From: Microbacterium sp. MYb66
GTDB lineage: Bacteria; Actinomycetota; Actinomycetes; Actinomycetales; Microbacteriaceae
Assembly (NCBI RefSeq): GCF_002979435.1
Contig: NZ_PCOV01000002.1
Coordinates: 1 to 64,000, forward strand
DNA length: 64,000 nucleotides
Direction: 5' to 3'
Positions 7,560 through 18,077 of the stretch are shown here, in pieces (position 1 is the first letter of the stretch; each line of letters opens with the position of its first letter). The position numbers and the translations under genes are program-made. The notes under the pieces are model-generated. The model saw nothing but the letters and a program-made list of their open reading frames with translations. It did no database searches and was not told where the DNA came from.

Positions 7560-10500
7560 TTACTTTCGATCGTCGGCGACGACCGTGTTCGAGCGCTCGA
7601 GGAGACGCTCCACCAGCGTTGCGACGATCTCCTCCCGCGCCTGGATCGTGAGGGGCTTTCCGGGAACGCCGGGGCGACGCTGGCCGGGCGCGGGGCCGTC
7701 CAAGGGACGATACCGCACCCCCGCGGCTGCGAGTCGGCGCAGGTGCGTGGGCAGACGGCGACCGAAGCCCGCGTAGGGTTCCGGGTCCCCGCCCTCCCAG
7801 AGCCGCTCGGCGATCGCCGCCAGGCGCGGGAAGATCGCGAAGTCGATGCGGTCCCCCGTGGGCAGATGCTCGCTCCAGACGTTCGCCTGCCCTCCCACGG
7901 CACCGTCCTCGACCCGCAGCGTGTACGCACGCTCGATCGTCAGCGGCGGACCGACCCTGATCGGCTCCTCCTCCGACTCCGACTGCGGGTAGTCGAGGTA
8001 CACCTCGAGATCGGGACACGCCACGACCTCGATGCCGCGGTTCAGAGCTTCGCGCATCGCCGCAGGGCCTCGCCACGCCAGGATGCGGACTCCCTCGGGG
8101 ACATCCCCCTCGAGGACCTCGTCCCATGCCAGAGCGGTCCTGCCGCGGGCGCGGACGTGTGCCACGAAACGGGCCGTGAACCAGGGCTGCACATCATGCG
8201 GGGTGTCGAGTCCGAGCTCGCGCATCCGTTCGGCTGCCGCGGTGCTCGTGGCCCACTCGATCACGGGCACCTCGTCGCCGCCGATGCCGATCCACTCGGA
8301 GTCGAACACGTCGCACAGCGCATCGATCGCCGCCCGCCCGAACGCCAGCGAGGCCTCGGTGGGCGCGAGAGTGCGGGAGTTGACCCCGAAACGCTCCCAG
8401 GCGGAGTCGACCGGATCGCCGACGTCGACGTTGCCGAGGTCCGGGTACGCGGCGAGCGCGGCCTGGATGTGCCCCGGCAGCTCCACCTCCGGCACGAGGG
8501 TCACGAAGCGGTCACGGGCATAGGCGACGAGGTCGCTCAGCTGCGCGGTCGTGTAGAACCCCTCGTGCACTCCGGGCTCGACCGTCGCGAGAGGGCCGTG
8601 CCCTCGCTGCGTCGATTCCCGCCGCGCACCGACCTCGGTGAGCCGCGGGAAGCCCGGGACCTCGAAGCGCCACCCCTGATCGTCGGTGAGATGCAGGTGC
8701 AGGACGTTCAGGTGATGGTCGGCGAGCAGGTCGATCAGTCGACGGACCTCGTCGACCGGCCGGAAGTGGCGGGCGACGTCGAGCATCATCCCGCGCCAGC
8801 CGTACGCGGGCGCCCCCTCCCACACTCCGGCGGGGATCACGGGCGCGGCGGCATCGGGATCGCGGAGCTGTCGAAGCGTGGTCGCGCCGCGGAAGACGCC
8901 GGTGGGACTCGCGCCCACGACCTCGATGCCGGAGGAGTCCACCGTCACCCGGAAGGCCTCGTCCGCGATGCGTCCGGACGTCGCGGCATCCGCGCCGACG
9001 GTCTCGTCGATCGAGAGTCGGATGGACGGCTCCCCCGTCGACTGCCCCGTCGACCCGCCTGTCCTCCCGAGCCGCGCGGCCGAGGCGGCGAGCTCCGATG
9101 GGGCGATGATCGGCGTCTGATCGGACCATGCGAATCCGGCGACGGTCGGATCGATCCGCGCCTGGATGAGCGGCACGGTCGCGCGGTGGGCAGGCGGCGC
9201 CATGCGCAGCGCACGCCCCGGGGTCGCTCCCGTGACATCGCCGTCCACGACGACGGGAACTCCCCCCACCAGCACCTCGATCACGCCGGTCGGAGCGGTG
9301 AACGGCTCCTCGAAGGTCGCCCCCGCCGCGATGGTCAGCGGGTCGAAGAGCACCAGGTCGGCCGTCGCGCCTTCGCGGATGACCCCGCGCGGCGCATCGC
9401 CCCTGTCGAGGCCGAGACGCGCGGCAGGTGTTCCGGAGAGGTGGCGCACGGCTTCCTCGAGCGTGAGGACGCCGAGCTCGCGCACGTAGTGGCCGAGGTA
9501 TCGGGGGAAGGTGCCGCGGCCGCGCGGGTGCGGTCGCGCGCCGATCAGGATCCCGTCGCTCCCGCCGGCGTGCCGCGGGTGGCGCATGATCGCGCGGACG
9601 TTGTCCTCGTCCCCGATGTGCATGAGTATCCCGGTCGCCCCGCCATCGGCGAGGATCGTGTCCAGCACGACGTCGACGGCTCGGCGGCCGGAAGCCTCCG
9701 AGATCTCGGCGACCGTGCGCCCCACCAGGTCGGAGAGTGCGGGGTTCGCGGTCCCGGAGATCTGGATCTGCGACCAATCCGCCTTCTCGCCGTGGAAGCC
9801 GTCGCAGCCGATCTCCTCGAGCTCCACCCGCACGGCCTCCCGGCCCTGCACGTCGAGATCGGAGATCGCCTGCAGCAGATCACCCGTCGCCGCCAGCCTG
9901 CTCGGCAGCAGCGCGGACAGCGTGGTCGCCCCCGGCAGATACGGGTAGGTGTCCAGGGTCACGTCGATGCCGTCGGCGGTCGCGTCGTCGATCAGCGCGA
10001 ACAGCTCGTCCGCGCGCCCGCGGTTCGGCGCGAAGTTCATGGTGGCGTGGGTGAGGTGGACCGGGCATCCCGTGCGCCGGCCGATGTCGATCGCCTCGCG
10101 GTAGGCATCGAGCGCTCCCCCGCCGTAGCTGCGGGTATGCGGCGCCCAATAGCCGCCGCGCTCGGCGACGACACGGCACAGTGCCTCCAGCTCCGCGACA
10201 TCGGCGTACATCCCCGGCGTATACGTCAGACCGCTCGACATCCCGAACGCGCCGGCGTCCAGAGCCTGGCCGAGCATCTCCGCCATCGTCGCGATCTCGC
10301 CGGGCGTCGCCGGTCGGTTCTCGTGACCGACGACCATCATCCGCAGATTCCCCTGCGGGACGAGCACCGCGGCGTTCGCGACGGTGGCCGCATCGATCGC
10401 CGCGAGAATGTCGTCCATCGTCCGCCAGGGAACGTCGGAGGGCATCCCGTTCCACCCTGCGATCTGCGCCGGGATGACGGCGGCCGCGGCGTCATCGAGC

Positions 10501-10841
10501 GGGGCGTAGCCGAGGCCGTCCTGTCCCAGCACCTCCGTCGTGACCCCCTGGCGGATCTTCGCGTCGTGCGCGGCGCCGCTCAGCACGGCGAGGTCGCTGT
10601 GCGCATGCATGTCGATGAAGCCGGGCGCGAGGACGAGGCCTTCCGCCCGGACCTCGACGGCGCCATCCGGAAGCTCGAGAGAATCTGCATCGGCGGCGCC
10701 GAGCGGAAGGATCGCGACGACCCTGGCGCCCTCGACCGCGACATCGGCCACCCGGCGCGGCGCCCCGGTCCCATCGACGACGGTCGCTCCGCGATAGACC
10801 CTCACGAGTCCGGCTGCGGCCTTCTCGGCGCTCAGAAGCAT
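7560..10841 (-). CDS. Fused N-acyl-D-amino-acid deacylase and GH20 beta-N-acetylhexosaminidase
   Basis: A single uninterrupted frame of 1093 residues joins two enzymes that are normally separate. Residues 1-546 form a D-aminoacylase-type amidohydrolase: H79-x-H81-x-D83 in GFIDMHAHSD, H235 in APHTRS, H265 in HLTHATMN and D429 in GGSDGILIG. The position that is Cys in the usual GNCG motif is D108 (GQDG). Residues 547-1093 form a GH20 domain, with HLHLTDDQGWRFEVPGFP (715-732) and the catalytic pair D856-E857 in IGIGGDEVP. No signal peptide is seen, so it should act inside the cell. The ATG at 10841 has GGAG about 8 nt upstream and overlaps the end of the preceding PLP-enzyme gene. An in-frame ATG at 9203 marks the domain boundary, but no stop separates the halves. 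A GTG at 10805 is an alternative start. Confidence 0.82.
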   Translation of the reverse strand: MLLSAEKAAAGLVRVYRGATVVDGTGAPRRVADVAVEGARVVAILPLGAADADSLELPDGAVEVRAEGLVLAPGFIDMHAHSDLAVLSGAAHDAKIRQGVTTEVLGQDGLGYAPLDDAAAAVIPAQIAGWNGMPSDVPWRTMDDILAAIDAATVANAAVLVPQGNLRMMVVGHENRPATPGEIATMAEMLGQALDAGAFGMSSGLTYTPGMYADVAELEALCRVVAERGGYWAPHTRSYGGGALDAYREAIDIGRRTGCPVHLTHATMNFAPNRGRADELFALIDDATADGIDVTLDTYPYLPGATTLSALLPSRLAATGDLLQAISDLDVQGREAVRVELEEIGCDGFHGEKADWSQIQISGTANPALSDLVGRTVAEISEASGRRAVDVVLDTILADGGATGILMHIGDEDNVRAIMRHPRHAGGSDGILIGARPHPRGRGTFPRYLGHYVRELGVLTLEEAVRHLSGTPAARLGLDRGDAPRGVIREGATADLVLFDPLTIAAGATFEEPFTAPTGVIEVLVGGVPVVVDGDVTGATPGRALRMAPPAHRATVPLIQARIDPTVAGFAWSDQTPIIAPSELAASAARLGRTGGSTGQSTGEPSIRLSIDETVGADAATSGRIADEAFRVTVDSSGIEVVGASPTGVFRGATTLRQLRDPDAAAPVIPAGVWEGAPAYGWRGMMLDVARHFRPVDEVRRLIDLLADHHLNVLHLHLTDDQGWRFEVPGFPRLTEVGARRESTQRGHGPLATVEPGVHEGFYTTAQLSDLVAYARDRFVTLVPEVELPGHIQAALAAYPDLGNVDVGDPVDSAWERFGVNSRTLAPTEASLAFGRAAIDALCDVFDSEWIGIGGDEVPVIEWATSTAAAERMRELGLDTPHDVQPWFTARFVAHVRARGRTALAWDEVLEGDVPEGVRILAWRGPAAMREALNRGIEVVACPDLEVYLDYPQSESEEEPIRVGPPLTIERAYTLRVEDGAVGGQANVWSEHLPTGDRIDFAIFPRLAAIAERLWEGGDPEPYAGFGRRLPTHLRRLAAAGVRYRPLDGPAPGQRRPGVPGKPLTIQAREEIVATLVERLLERSNTVVADDRK

Positions 10842-12049
10842 GTCGCGACCGCTCCGATCACGCGCGGGTCGGCGGCGTCGGGGTCGTCGATCACCGGCAC
10901 CACCCGCCACTTGTCGAAGGCCGTGCACGGATGAGAGAGCCCCAGCCGTACGACATCGCCGACATCCGCCGTCGCCTCGTCCGCGAGCCGGAGGAAGGCG
11001 TGCTGATCGTTCAGCGCGGTGATCTCGCCGGCCACCGACTGCGGAACGGGCAGGTCGATGTCGAAGGGCACGTCGCGTCGTCCGGCATCGAGGAGGGCGA
11101 GTCCGTCCTCCGGCTGCGAGACCACCCGCGACCAGACGTGCATCGCGGAGCGCAGCGGGGCCGTGCCGGTGAGGGGGCCGAAGGGCGACATGCGCGAATA
11201 GAACCCGTCGTCGTGGATCTGGAATGCGCCCGACCGCAGCACGACGTCGGCATCGTCGCCCTGAGGCCCGAGCACTGCCGCCGCCCGATCGGGGAAGGAG
11301 CTGCCGCCCGCGCTGAGCACGGGACGGACGCCTTCGGGGTAGTCCAGGCGCGCGTGCAGTTCGACGATCGTCCTCAGGTACGCGTCGACGGCCGCGACGG
11401 AGGCGTCGCTGCGGTCCGGCCCGAACGGCCCCTCGTACCCCGCGACGCCCGCGAGGCGGAGCCCAGGAGCGCCCGAGATGGCTTCGGCGATCCGCTCGCC
11501 CTCGTCCACCGTGCGCGCGCCGGTGCGTCCGTGTGCGCCGCCGAGTTCCACCAGCACATCCAGCGGTCGCGTGGCATCGCGCATCTCCGCTGCGAGGATG
11601 GCGACACCGGCGAGCGAGTCCGCCCAGCACAGCACGCGCAGTCCGTCGTCGGCGGCCAGCAGCTCGGCCAGTCGACGCACCGCCGCCGGGTCCGTCACGG
11701 CGTTGGCGATCAGCACGGTCGGGACGCCGGCATCGACGGCGACCTCGGCCTGCCACGGTGTCGCCACCGAGATCCCCCAGGCGCCTGCATCGAGGAGCCG
11801 CTGCCAGAGGGCCGGTGCCATCGTGGTCTTGCCGTGCGGCGCGAGCAGGACGCCTTGGTCGCGAGCCCAGCCGAAGACCGTCTCCTCGTTGTGGGTCATG
11901 GCGTCGTCGTGGACGGTCAGGACCGGGGTGACCAGATCGGAGAGGCGCAGACCGGCATCCGCGACCTCTGCGACGCGAAGCCCTGCGGCACGCGCCGGAA
12001 AGCCCTTCGTCCGGACGCCGAGAACGGGATCAGGATTTTGTAGAGGCAT
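10832..12049 (-). CDS. D-serine dehydratase-like / D-threonine aldolase-type PLP enzyme
   Basis: A 405-residue fold-type III PLP enzyme with an alanine-racemase-like N-terminal barrel and a D-serine-dehydratase-like C-terminal domain. The PLP lysine is K74 in LLAPHGKTTMAP. H373 and C375 in LSHPCTAFDKW match the metal-site pair of eukaryotic-type D-serine dehydratase. It probably deaminates or cleaves a D-hydroxyamino acid; annotations such as amino acid deaminase/aldolase are common for this group. It feeds directly into the deacylase-hexosaminidase gene (10-nt overlap), so D-amino acids freed by that enzyme are plausible substrates. Dehydration of D-Ser releases an enamine/imine, which fits the divergent ridA. 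Confidence 0.85.
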   Translation of the reverse strand: MPLQNPDPVLGVRTKGFPARAAGLRVAEVADAGLRLSDLVTPVLTVHDDAMTHNEETVFGWARDQGVLLAPHGKTTMAPALWQRLLDAGAWGISVATPWQAEVAVDAGVPTVLIANAVTDPAAVRRLAELLAADDGLRVLCWADSLAGVAILAAEMRDATRPLDVLVELGGAHGRTGARTVDEGERIAEAISGAPGLRLAGVAGYEGPFGPDRSDASVAAVDAYLRTIVELHARLDYPEGVRPVLSAGGSSFPDRAAAVLGPQGDDADVVLRSGAFQIHDDGFYSRMSPFGPLTGTAPLRSAMHVWSRVVSQPEDGLALLDAGRRDVPFDIDLPVPQSVAGEITALNDQHAFLRLADEATADVGDVVRLGLSHPCTAFDKWRVVPVIDDPDAADPRVIGAVATCF

Positions 12050-12056
12050 CTAACAA
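12036..12056. promoter_or_regulatory. Second, weaker candidate ROK operator
   Basis: TTTTGTAGA (12036-12044) and TCTAACAA (12049-12056) form an imperfect dyad. The minus-strand half TTGTTAGA resembles the TTTGTTAGTA arm of the dyad at 7482. It covers the start codon of the PLP-enzyme gene and lies just before the ridA -10 box, so one bound repressor could affect both directions. Confidence 0.4.
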
Positions 12057-12062
12057 GGCTAC

Positions 12063-12068
12063 TAGGCT
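12063..12068 (+). promoter_or_regulatory. Leaderless -10 box for ridA
   Basis: TAGGCT lies exactly 6 nt before the ridA ATG at 12075 in a gap of only 25 nt between divergent genes. No Shine-Dalgarno sequence is possible in the space left. Confidence 0.55.
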
Positions 12069-12074
12069 GGCCGC

Positions 12075-12479
12075 ATGACCGCGAAGATCCGAGTTTCCAC
12101 CGACGCCGCCCCCGCCCCCGCTCACACCTTCTCGCAAGGCATCCGCAAGGGGCCGTTCGTGCAGGTGTCCGGCCAGGGCCCGGTCGACCCGAAGACGAAC
12201 GAATACCTCTTCCCCGGCGACGTCGCCGCCCAGACCACCCGGACGCTCGAGAACGTCAAGGCGATCGTCGAGGCCTCGGGCGCGACGTTCGACGACGTGG
12301 TGATGCTGCGCGTGTACCTCACCAAGCGCGAGGACTTCTCGATCATGAACGACGCCTACGGCGCCTTCGTCACCGCGAACACGACCAGCGGGATCCTGCC
12401 CTCGCGCACCACCGTCTTCACGGGTCTCCCGCGTGAGGAGATGCTGGTCGAGATCGACGGAATCGCCATCGTCGACTGA
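12075..12479 (+). CDS. ridA: RidA family enamine/imine deaminase
   Basis: A 134-residue RidA (YjgF/YER057c/UK114) protein, which hydrolyses reactive enamines and imines such as 2-aminoacrylate to keto acids and ammonia. Seen: SQGIRKGPFVQVSGQGPVDP near 24-43 and the C-terminal signature LPSRTTVFTGLPREEMLVEI, with the conserved Arg. Length matches the trimeric family. It is transcribed divergently, 25 nt away, from a PLP enzyme expected to make such intermediates, so a protective role in that pathway is likely. The start is probably leaderless. Confidence 0.93.
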   Translation: MTAKIRVSTDAAPAPAHTFSQGIRKGPFVQVSGQGPVDPKTNEYLFPGDVAAQTTRTLENVKAIVEASGATFDDVVMLRVYLTKREDFSIMNDAYGAFVTANTTSGILPSRTTVFTGLPREEMLVEIDGIAIVD

Positions 12480-12579
12480 CCTTCCGGGTGCGGGGAGGGA
12501 CAGTATCACGGACCGTTGCCTCCCCGTTACCTGCCATCCCGTACCATTGAACGTCTAGGACACGTTTGAGAGCCGGGGG

Positions 12580-14079
12580 GTGAAGTTCGTGACCGATCTG
12601 ATTTCTGCGCCGGGCGCAGCAGCCGAGGCGCACGGCGACGACTCCGCACCCACTGCGGTGCTCACGCCGGAAGACGCTTCGACCGATGCTGTGCCGCCGA
12701 CGACCGGCGAGCAGCCGCTGGCCTGGGCGCCGGTCGAACCCTCGCCCAAGAAGCGCCACCTCGGCCTCTGGATCGGCCTGGGAGTAGGAGCCGTCGTGCT
12801 CGGCGCAGGCGCCGCCTCGATGATCCTGATCGCGCCGGGCACCACCGTCGCGGGGATCCCGGTCGGGTTCATGACGGCCGGCGCCGCCGCGGAGGCCATC
12901 AACGCCCACCTCGCCGAGACCGAGGTCACACTCACGGGCGACGGAGAAGGCGCAGTGCTGACCGGCGCCGATCTCGGTGCGACCCTCGACGCGACCGCGC
13001 TGGCCGACGCCGCCTTCGCCGAGCGCCCGCTCTGGAACCTCAGCACGTGGATGGGCGACCCGGTCGCCGCCGACATCGTGCTCGACCCCCCCAAGGCATC
13101 CGCCGCGCTGCGCGACACCGTGCCGACGAGCTTCGACGACCCCCTGGACGCCGGTGTCGTCTTCGACGCCGCCAGCGGAACCTACGTCATCACCGCCTCT
13201 GAGGTCGGAACCGGTATCGATGTCGGCGACCTCAACGCGGCCTTCGCCGAAACGATCGCCGATGGGGGCAAGGCGTTCGAGTATCCCGGTGGTCCGGCCG
13301 AGGCCCTTCCCGCCGTCTCCGACGAGGACGCCACCGCCACGGCTACCGAGCTCAACACCATGCTCTCGACCATCGGCTTCTACGTCGGCGAGGAGCGGAC
13401 CGTACCGGTCGCTCCCGCGGTCGCAGCCACCTGGCTGACGGTGATCGACGATGACGGACAGCTGCGCATCGAAGCCGACCCGCAGGCGATCCAGGCCACG
13501 GTCGACACGCTTCCCGGGCTCGTCGATCGTGCACCCGTCAACGCGACCAACATCGTCGACTCCGCCGGCACCGTGCTCCGCTCGGAGCAGGAGGGTGCCA
13601 CGGGCCGAGCCATCGGCGACACGTCGGAGGTCGCGGAGCAGTTCGCGAAGCAGCTCGCCGCTGGCGACGGGGTCTTCGCGCTCACGGTCACCGAGACCGC
13701 GTTCGAGACGGTGAACCTGTTCCGCCGCATCGAGATCGATCTGGGTTCGCAGCGCGCGTTCCTCTTCGAGAACAACCAGGTCGTGAACTCCTGGGCCGTC
13801 TCCACCGGTCTGCCCGGCACCCTGACGCCCACCGGCAATTTCAAGGTCTTCGCGCACACCCGCATGCAGGACATGGGCTGCTACGACGGCGCACCGTACT
13901 GCACGGAAGACGTGCCCTGGATCACCTGGTTCGCGCCGAACATCGGATTCCACGGCACGTACTGGCACAACAACTTCGGCAACCGGATGAGCCACGGCTG
14001 CGTCAACCTGCCGATCGACCTCGCCAAGTACGTCTACGACTGGTCCCCCGAGGGCCTGGAGATCTCCGTCTACAACTGA
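12580..14079 (+). CDS. L,D-transpeptidase (YkuD) with membrane anchor
   Basis: A 499-residue bitopic cell-wall enzyme that forms L,D cross-links in peptidoglycan. An acidic cytoplasmic tail of about 58 residues precedes a transmembrane helix at about 62-84 (LGLWIGLGVGAVVLGAG). An extracytoplasmic region of peptidoglycan-binding/VanW-associated type follows. The YkuD domain occupies about 375-499, with HGTYWHNN and the catalytic SHGCVN motif (C474). The frame opens with GTG at 12580; a second in-frame GTG at 12589 has GGTGAAG ahead of it and is an equally possible start. It stands alone between ridA and the convergent icd, and shares a hairpin terminator with it. Its wall function fits the salvage locus upstream, but no direct link is visible. 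Confidence 0.9.
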   Translation: MKFVTDLISAPGAAAEAHGDDSAPTAVLTPEDASTDAVPPTTGEQPLAWAPVEPSPKKRHLGLWIGLGVGAVVLGAGAASMILIAPGTTVAGIPVGFMTAGAAAEAINAHLAETEVTLTGDGEGAVLTGADLGATLDATALADAAFAERPLWNLSTWMGDPVAADIVLDPPKASAALRDTVPTSFDDPLDAGVVFDAASGTYVITASEVGTGIDVGDLNAAFAETIADGGKAFEYPGGPAEALPAVSDEDATATATELNTMLSTIGFYVGEERTVPVAPAVAATWLTVIDDDGQLRIEADPQAIQATVDTLPGLVDRAPVNATNIVDSAGTVLRSEQEGATGRAIGDTSEVAEQFAKQLAAGDGVFALTVTETAFETVNLFRRIEIDLGSQRAFLFENNQVVNSWAVSTGLPGTLTPTGNFKVFAHTRMQDMGCYDGAPYCTEDVPWITWFAPNIGFHGTYWHNNFGNRMSHGCVNLPIDLAKYVYDWSPEGLEISVYN

Positions 14080-14208
14080 CGCCTCCCGCGCGCGGTCCGA
14101 ACGGTCCCGCGCACACGGGCCGGATGCTGTCGCGTCGGCGCGTCCCTGAGCGAGAGGCCGCCGAGTGCGGATTCGCGCGTACCCCGCGCCGACCGCGCGG
14201 GGTACGAA

Positions 14209-14240
14209 GAAGGGGCGGATGCCGTCGCATCCGCCCCTTC
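14209..14240. terminator. Bidirectional hairpin terminator between ldt-type gene and icd
   Basis: GAAGGGGCGGATGC at 14209-14222 pairs perfectly with 14227-14240 (14 bp, 4-nt loop). It lies between convergent genes ending at 14079 and 14250. A nearly identical stem occurs at 42042-42071. Confidence 0.8.
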
Positions 14241-14249
14241 TCACCGTGG

Positions 14250-16469
<2,220 letters not shown>

Positions 16470-16497
16470 CGGGAGGTTCTCCGTTCACGGGGCTATT

Positions 16498-16515
16498 TGT
16501 CTCGATACCAAGATA
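16498..16515. promoter_or_regulatory. Dyad in the icd leader, shared with sucCD
   Basis: The 18-mer TGTCTCGATACCAAGATA has TGTCTCG and CAAGATA arms (5 of 7 paired) around 4 nt. Fourteen of its 18 positions match the dyad upstream of sucC (45367-45384, minus strand). It lies 29 nt ahead of the icd start codon. Confidence 0.45.
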
Positions 16516-16633
16516 CCTGAGCGGCTCTGACCCCGTGGCCCCGGGGGTGGGCGATCGCCGTCTCGGATGGTGACGAATGGCCAAGCCCTGGTGAAATGTT
16601 CGCCCGAAACGTGTCGGGTTCGCCGCGAGGGGT

Positions 16634-16639
16634 TAGCCT
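16634..16639 (+). promoter_or_regulatory. Leaderless -10 box for the GNAT gene
   Basis: TAGCCT lies exactly 6 nt before the ATG at 16646, with no ribosome site between them. Confidence 0.55.
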
Positions 16640-16645
16640 GGGACC

Positions 16646-17104
16646 ATGTCCGAACTGCGCATGGTCGAACTCTCCGCCGCGACGATCGTCGCTGTGAACA
16701 ACCTGTCGCTCAAGCCCGGACAGGAGCAGTTCCTCGCTCCCGTCTCGTACGGGATCGCGGCCACGGTGATCAACCCCCAGACGTCCTGGCAGCGGGTGAT
16801 CCTGGACCGCAACGAGGTCGTCGGGTTCGTCAGCGCGAACTTCGACCCCGAGGCGCCGGAGGAGCACTTCCGCTCCGTGCTGTGGCGCATCAACGTCGAC
16901 GCCGACGATCAGGGACGCGGTGTCGGGCGCTATGCCGTCGAAGCCCTCGTCGAGGAGGCTCGCGAGCGCGGCGTCGACCACGTCAACGTCATCTACGAGG
17001 CCGGCGAGGGCGGACCGGAGACCTTCTTCCACCGGGTCGGCTTCACCCCCGTGGGCGAGACCGCCTACGGAGAGGTCATCGCCGAGATCCGAGTCACGAC
17101 CTAG
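16646..17104 (+). CDS. GNAT family N-acetyltransferase
   Basis: A 152-residue GNAT enzyme that transfers an acyl group from acyl-CoA to an amine. The acetyl-CoA pyrophosphate loop is DDQGRGVGRYAVEAL near 90-104, and the late beta strand/helix FFHRVGFTPVGET near 128-140 is the usual C-terminal signature. The substrate is unknown; similarity to polyamine acetyltransferases is possible but not demonstrable here. It is a single gene divergent from icd and probably leaderless. It converges on the coiled-coil membrane protein gene at 17207. Confidence 0.85.
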   Translation: MSELRMVELSAATIVAVNNLSLKPGQEQFLAPVSYGIAATVINPQTSWQRVILDRNEVVGFVSANFDPEAPEEHFRSVLWRINVDADDQGRGVGRYAVEALVEEARERGVDHVNVIYEAGEGGPETFFHRVGFTPVGETAYGEVIAEIRVTT

Positions 17105-17117
17105 ACCGGGCGGCGGG

Positions 17118-17144
17118 GTCTCGAATCCCCTCCCCCATCGAGAC
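17118..17144. terminator. Possible hairpin between convergent genes
   Basis: GTCTCGA (17118-17124) pairs with TCGAGAC (17138-17144) across a C-rich 13-nt loop, in the 102-nt gap between genes that end at 17104 and 17207. There is no T-tract, so this is a weak call. Confidence 0.35.
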
Positions 17145-17206
17145 TTCGTCGCCCCTCTCGGCGCTCGAACGGGAGCGTTCTCAGCCGCTCGCGCGTCAGA
17201 GGACGT

Positions 17207-18016
17207 CTAGTCGTCGTCGCGGCGGGAGCGACCGCGGGCCGTCCAGCTGGTGAAGGCGGATGCCGCAGCGCCCGCCGCACGCTCGATCGCCTCGGCTGAC
17301 CGGGTGATGGCATCCTGTGCCGCGTCCTGCCACGCCGGCGCCGCCGGCGGAACCTCGCCCGCCTTCACCCGCGCGCCGTGCTCGGCGACGTCGAAGGCGG
17401 TGGCCAGCGCCGCGACCGCGTCGCGATAGGCGCCGAACTCGGCCGGAGTGGGCCGATCGCCGAGCCCGCGCCGAAGCTCACCGGCGTGCTCCGACGCCCG
17501 GAGGTAGGCGACCGTCGCCGGCTGCTTGACGTCGGTCATCGCGGGGTAGGCGATCTGTCGTGCCGGATCGGTCTCGTACAGCATCCACTTCGCGACCACG
17601 GCGTCGTGCTCGGCGCGCAGCCGATCGAGCGGACGCGGGCCGGATGCGGAGGGGATGGCTGCGCGCGCCGCCTGGACTCGCGCCTGCCTGGCCTTGACGT
17701 CGGCTGCCGCCGCCTTCGCATCGCGCTCGGCATCGCGCAGCATCCTCTTGGCGCTCGCCACCTGGTCCGCGGACGAGCGTCCTGTCGCCCTCTCCGCCGC
17801 GACACGGGCGTACTCGGCCCGTGCGAGCTTGAGAGCCGCCCGTCTCTCGAGAGCCGTCACCTGTGCGAGCTTCAGGTCGTTCCTGGCCGCGTCGTACGCG
17901 AGTCGTCGGCCGCTCACGGTGCTCCGCCTCCGCAGTCCGATGGCGCCGACCGTCCCTGCGGCGGCAGCGGTGGGCGCGAGCCACCACCACTCCGCGACGA
18001 GCAGCAAGGGATCCAT
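17207..18016 (-). CDS. Hypothetical membrane-anchored coiled-coil protein
   Basis: I do not recognise this 269-residue protein. An N-terminal hydrophobic segment at about 4-27 (LLVAEWWWLAPTAAAAGTVG) is likely a membrane anchor. Residues 40-130 are Ala/Arg/Lys/Glu-rich with heptad-like spacing, consistent with a long coiled coil. Residues 135-230 look helical, with a second coiled-coil-like stretch near 220-255, and the C-terminus is basic then acidic (RGRSRRDDD). The ATG at 18016 follows TAGCAT by exactly 6 nt, which supports a real, leaderless gene. Nothing in the neighbourhood gives its job; it lies between a GNAT gene and an ABC exporter terminator. Confidence 0.7.
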   Translation of the reverse strand: MDPLLLVAEWWWLAPTAAAAGTVGAIGLRRRSTVSGRRLAYDAARNDLKLAQVTALERRAALKLARAEYARVAAERATGRSSADQVASAKRMLRDAERDAKAAAADVKARQARVQAARAAIPSASGPRPLDRLRAEHDAVVAKWMLYETDPARQIAYPAMTDVKQPATVAYLRASEHAGELRRGLGDRPTPAEFGAYRDAVAALATAFDVAEHGARVKAGEVPPAAPAWQDAAQDAITRSAEAIERAAGAAASAFTSWTARGRSRRDDD

Positions 18017-18022
18017 GCTCCG

Positions 18023-18028
18023 ATGCTA
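18023..18028 (-). promoter_or_regulatory. Leaderless -10 box for the coiled-coil protein gene
   Basis: On the minus strand TAGCAT ends exactly 6 nt before the ATG at 18016. Confidence 0.5.
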
Positions 18029-18077
18029 CCCAGGCCGCTCGCCCACCGGGTGCGAGCGGAGGGACCGGGCAGGGCAC

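Noticed and set aside
7104..10934. Long plus-strand open frame opposite the deacylase-hexosaminidase gene
   Set aside because: Its product is Arg/His/Asp-rich without domains, while the minus-strand frame carries two full sets of catalytic motifs.
10842..11756. N-terminal extension of the fusion frame beyond 10841
   Set aside because: This stretch lies inside the PLP-enzyme gene in another frame and reads as Arg/Gly-rich noise. The ATG at 10841 has a ribosome site and begins just before amidohydrolase homology.
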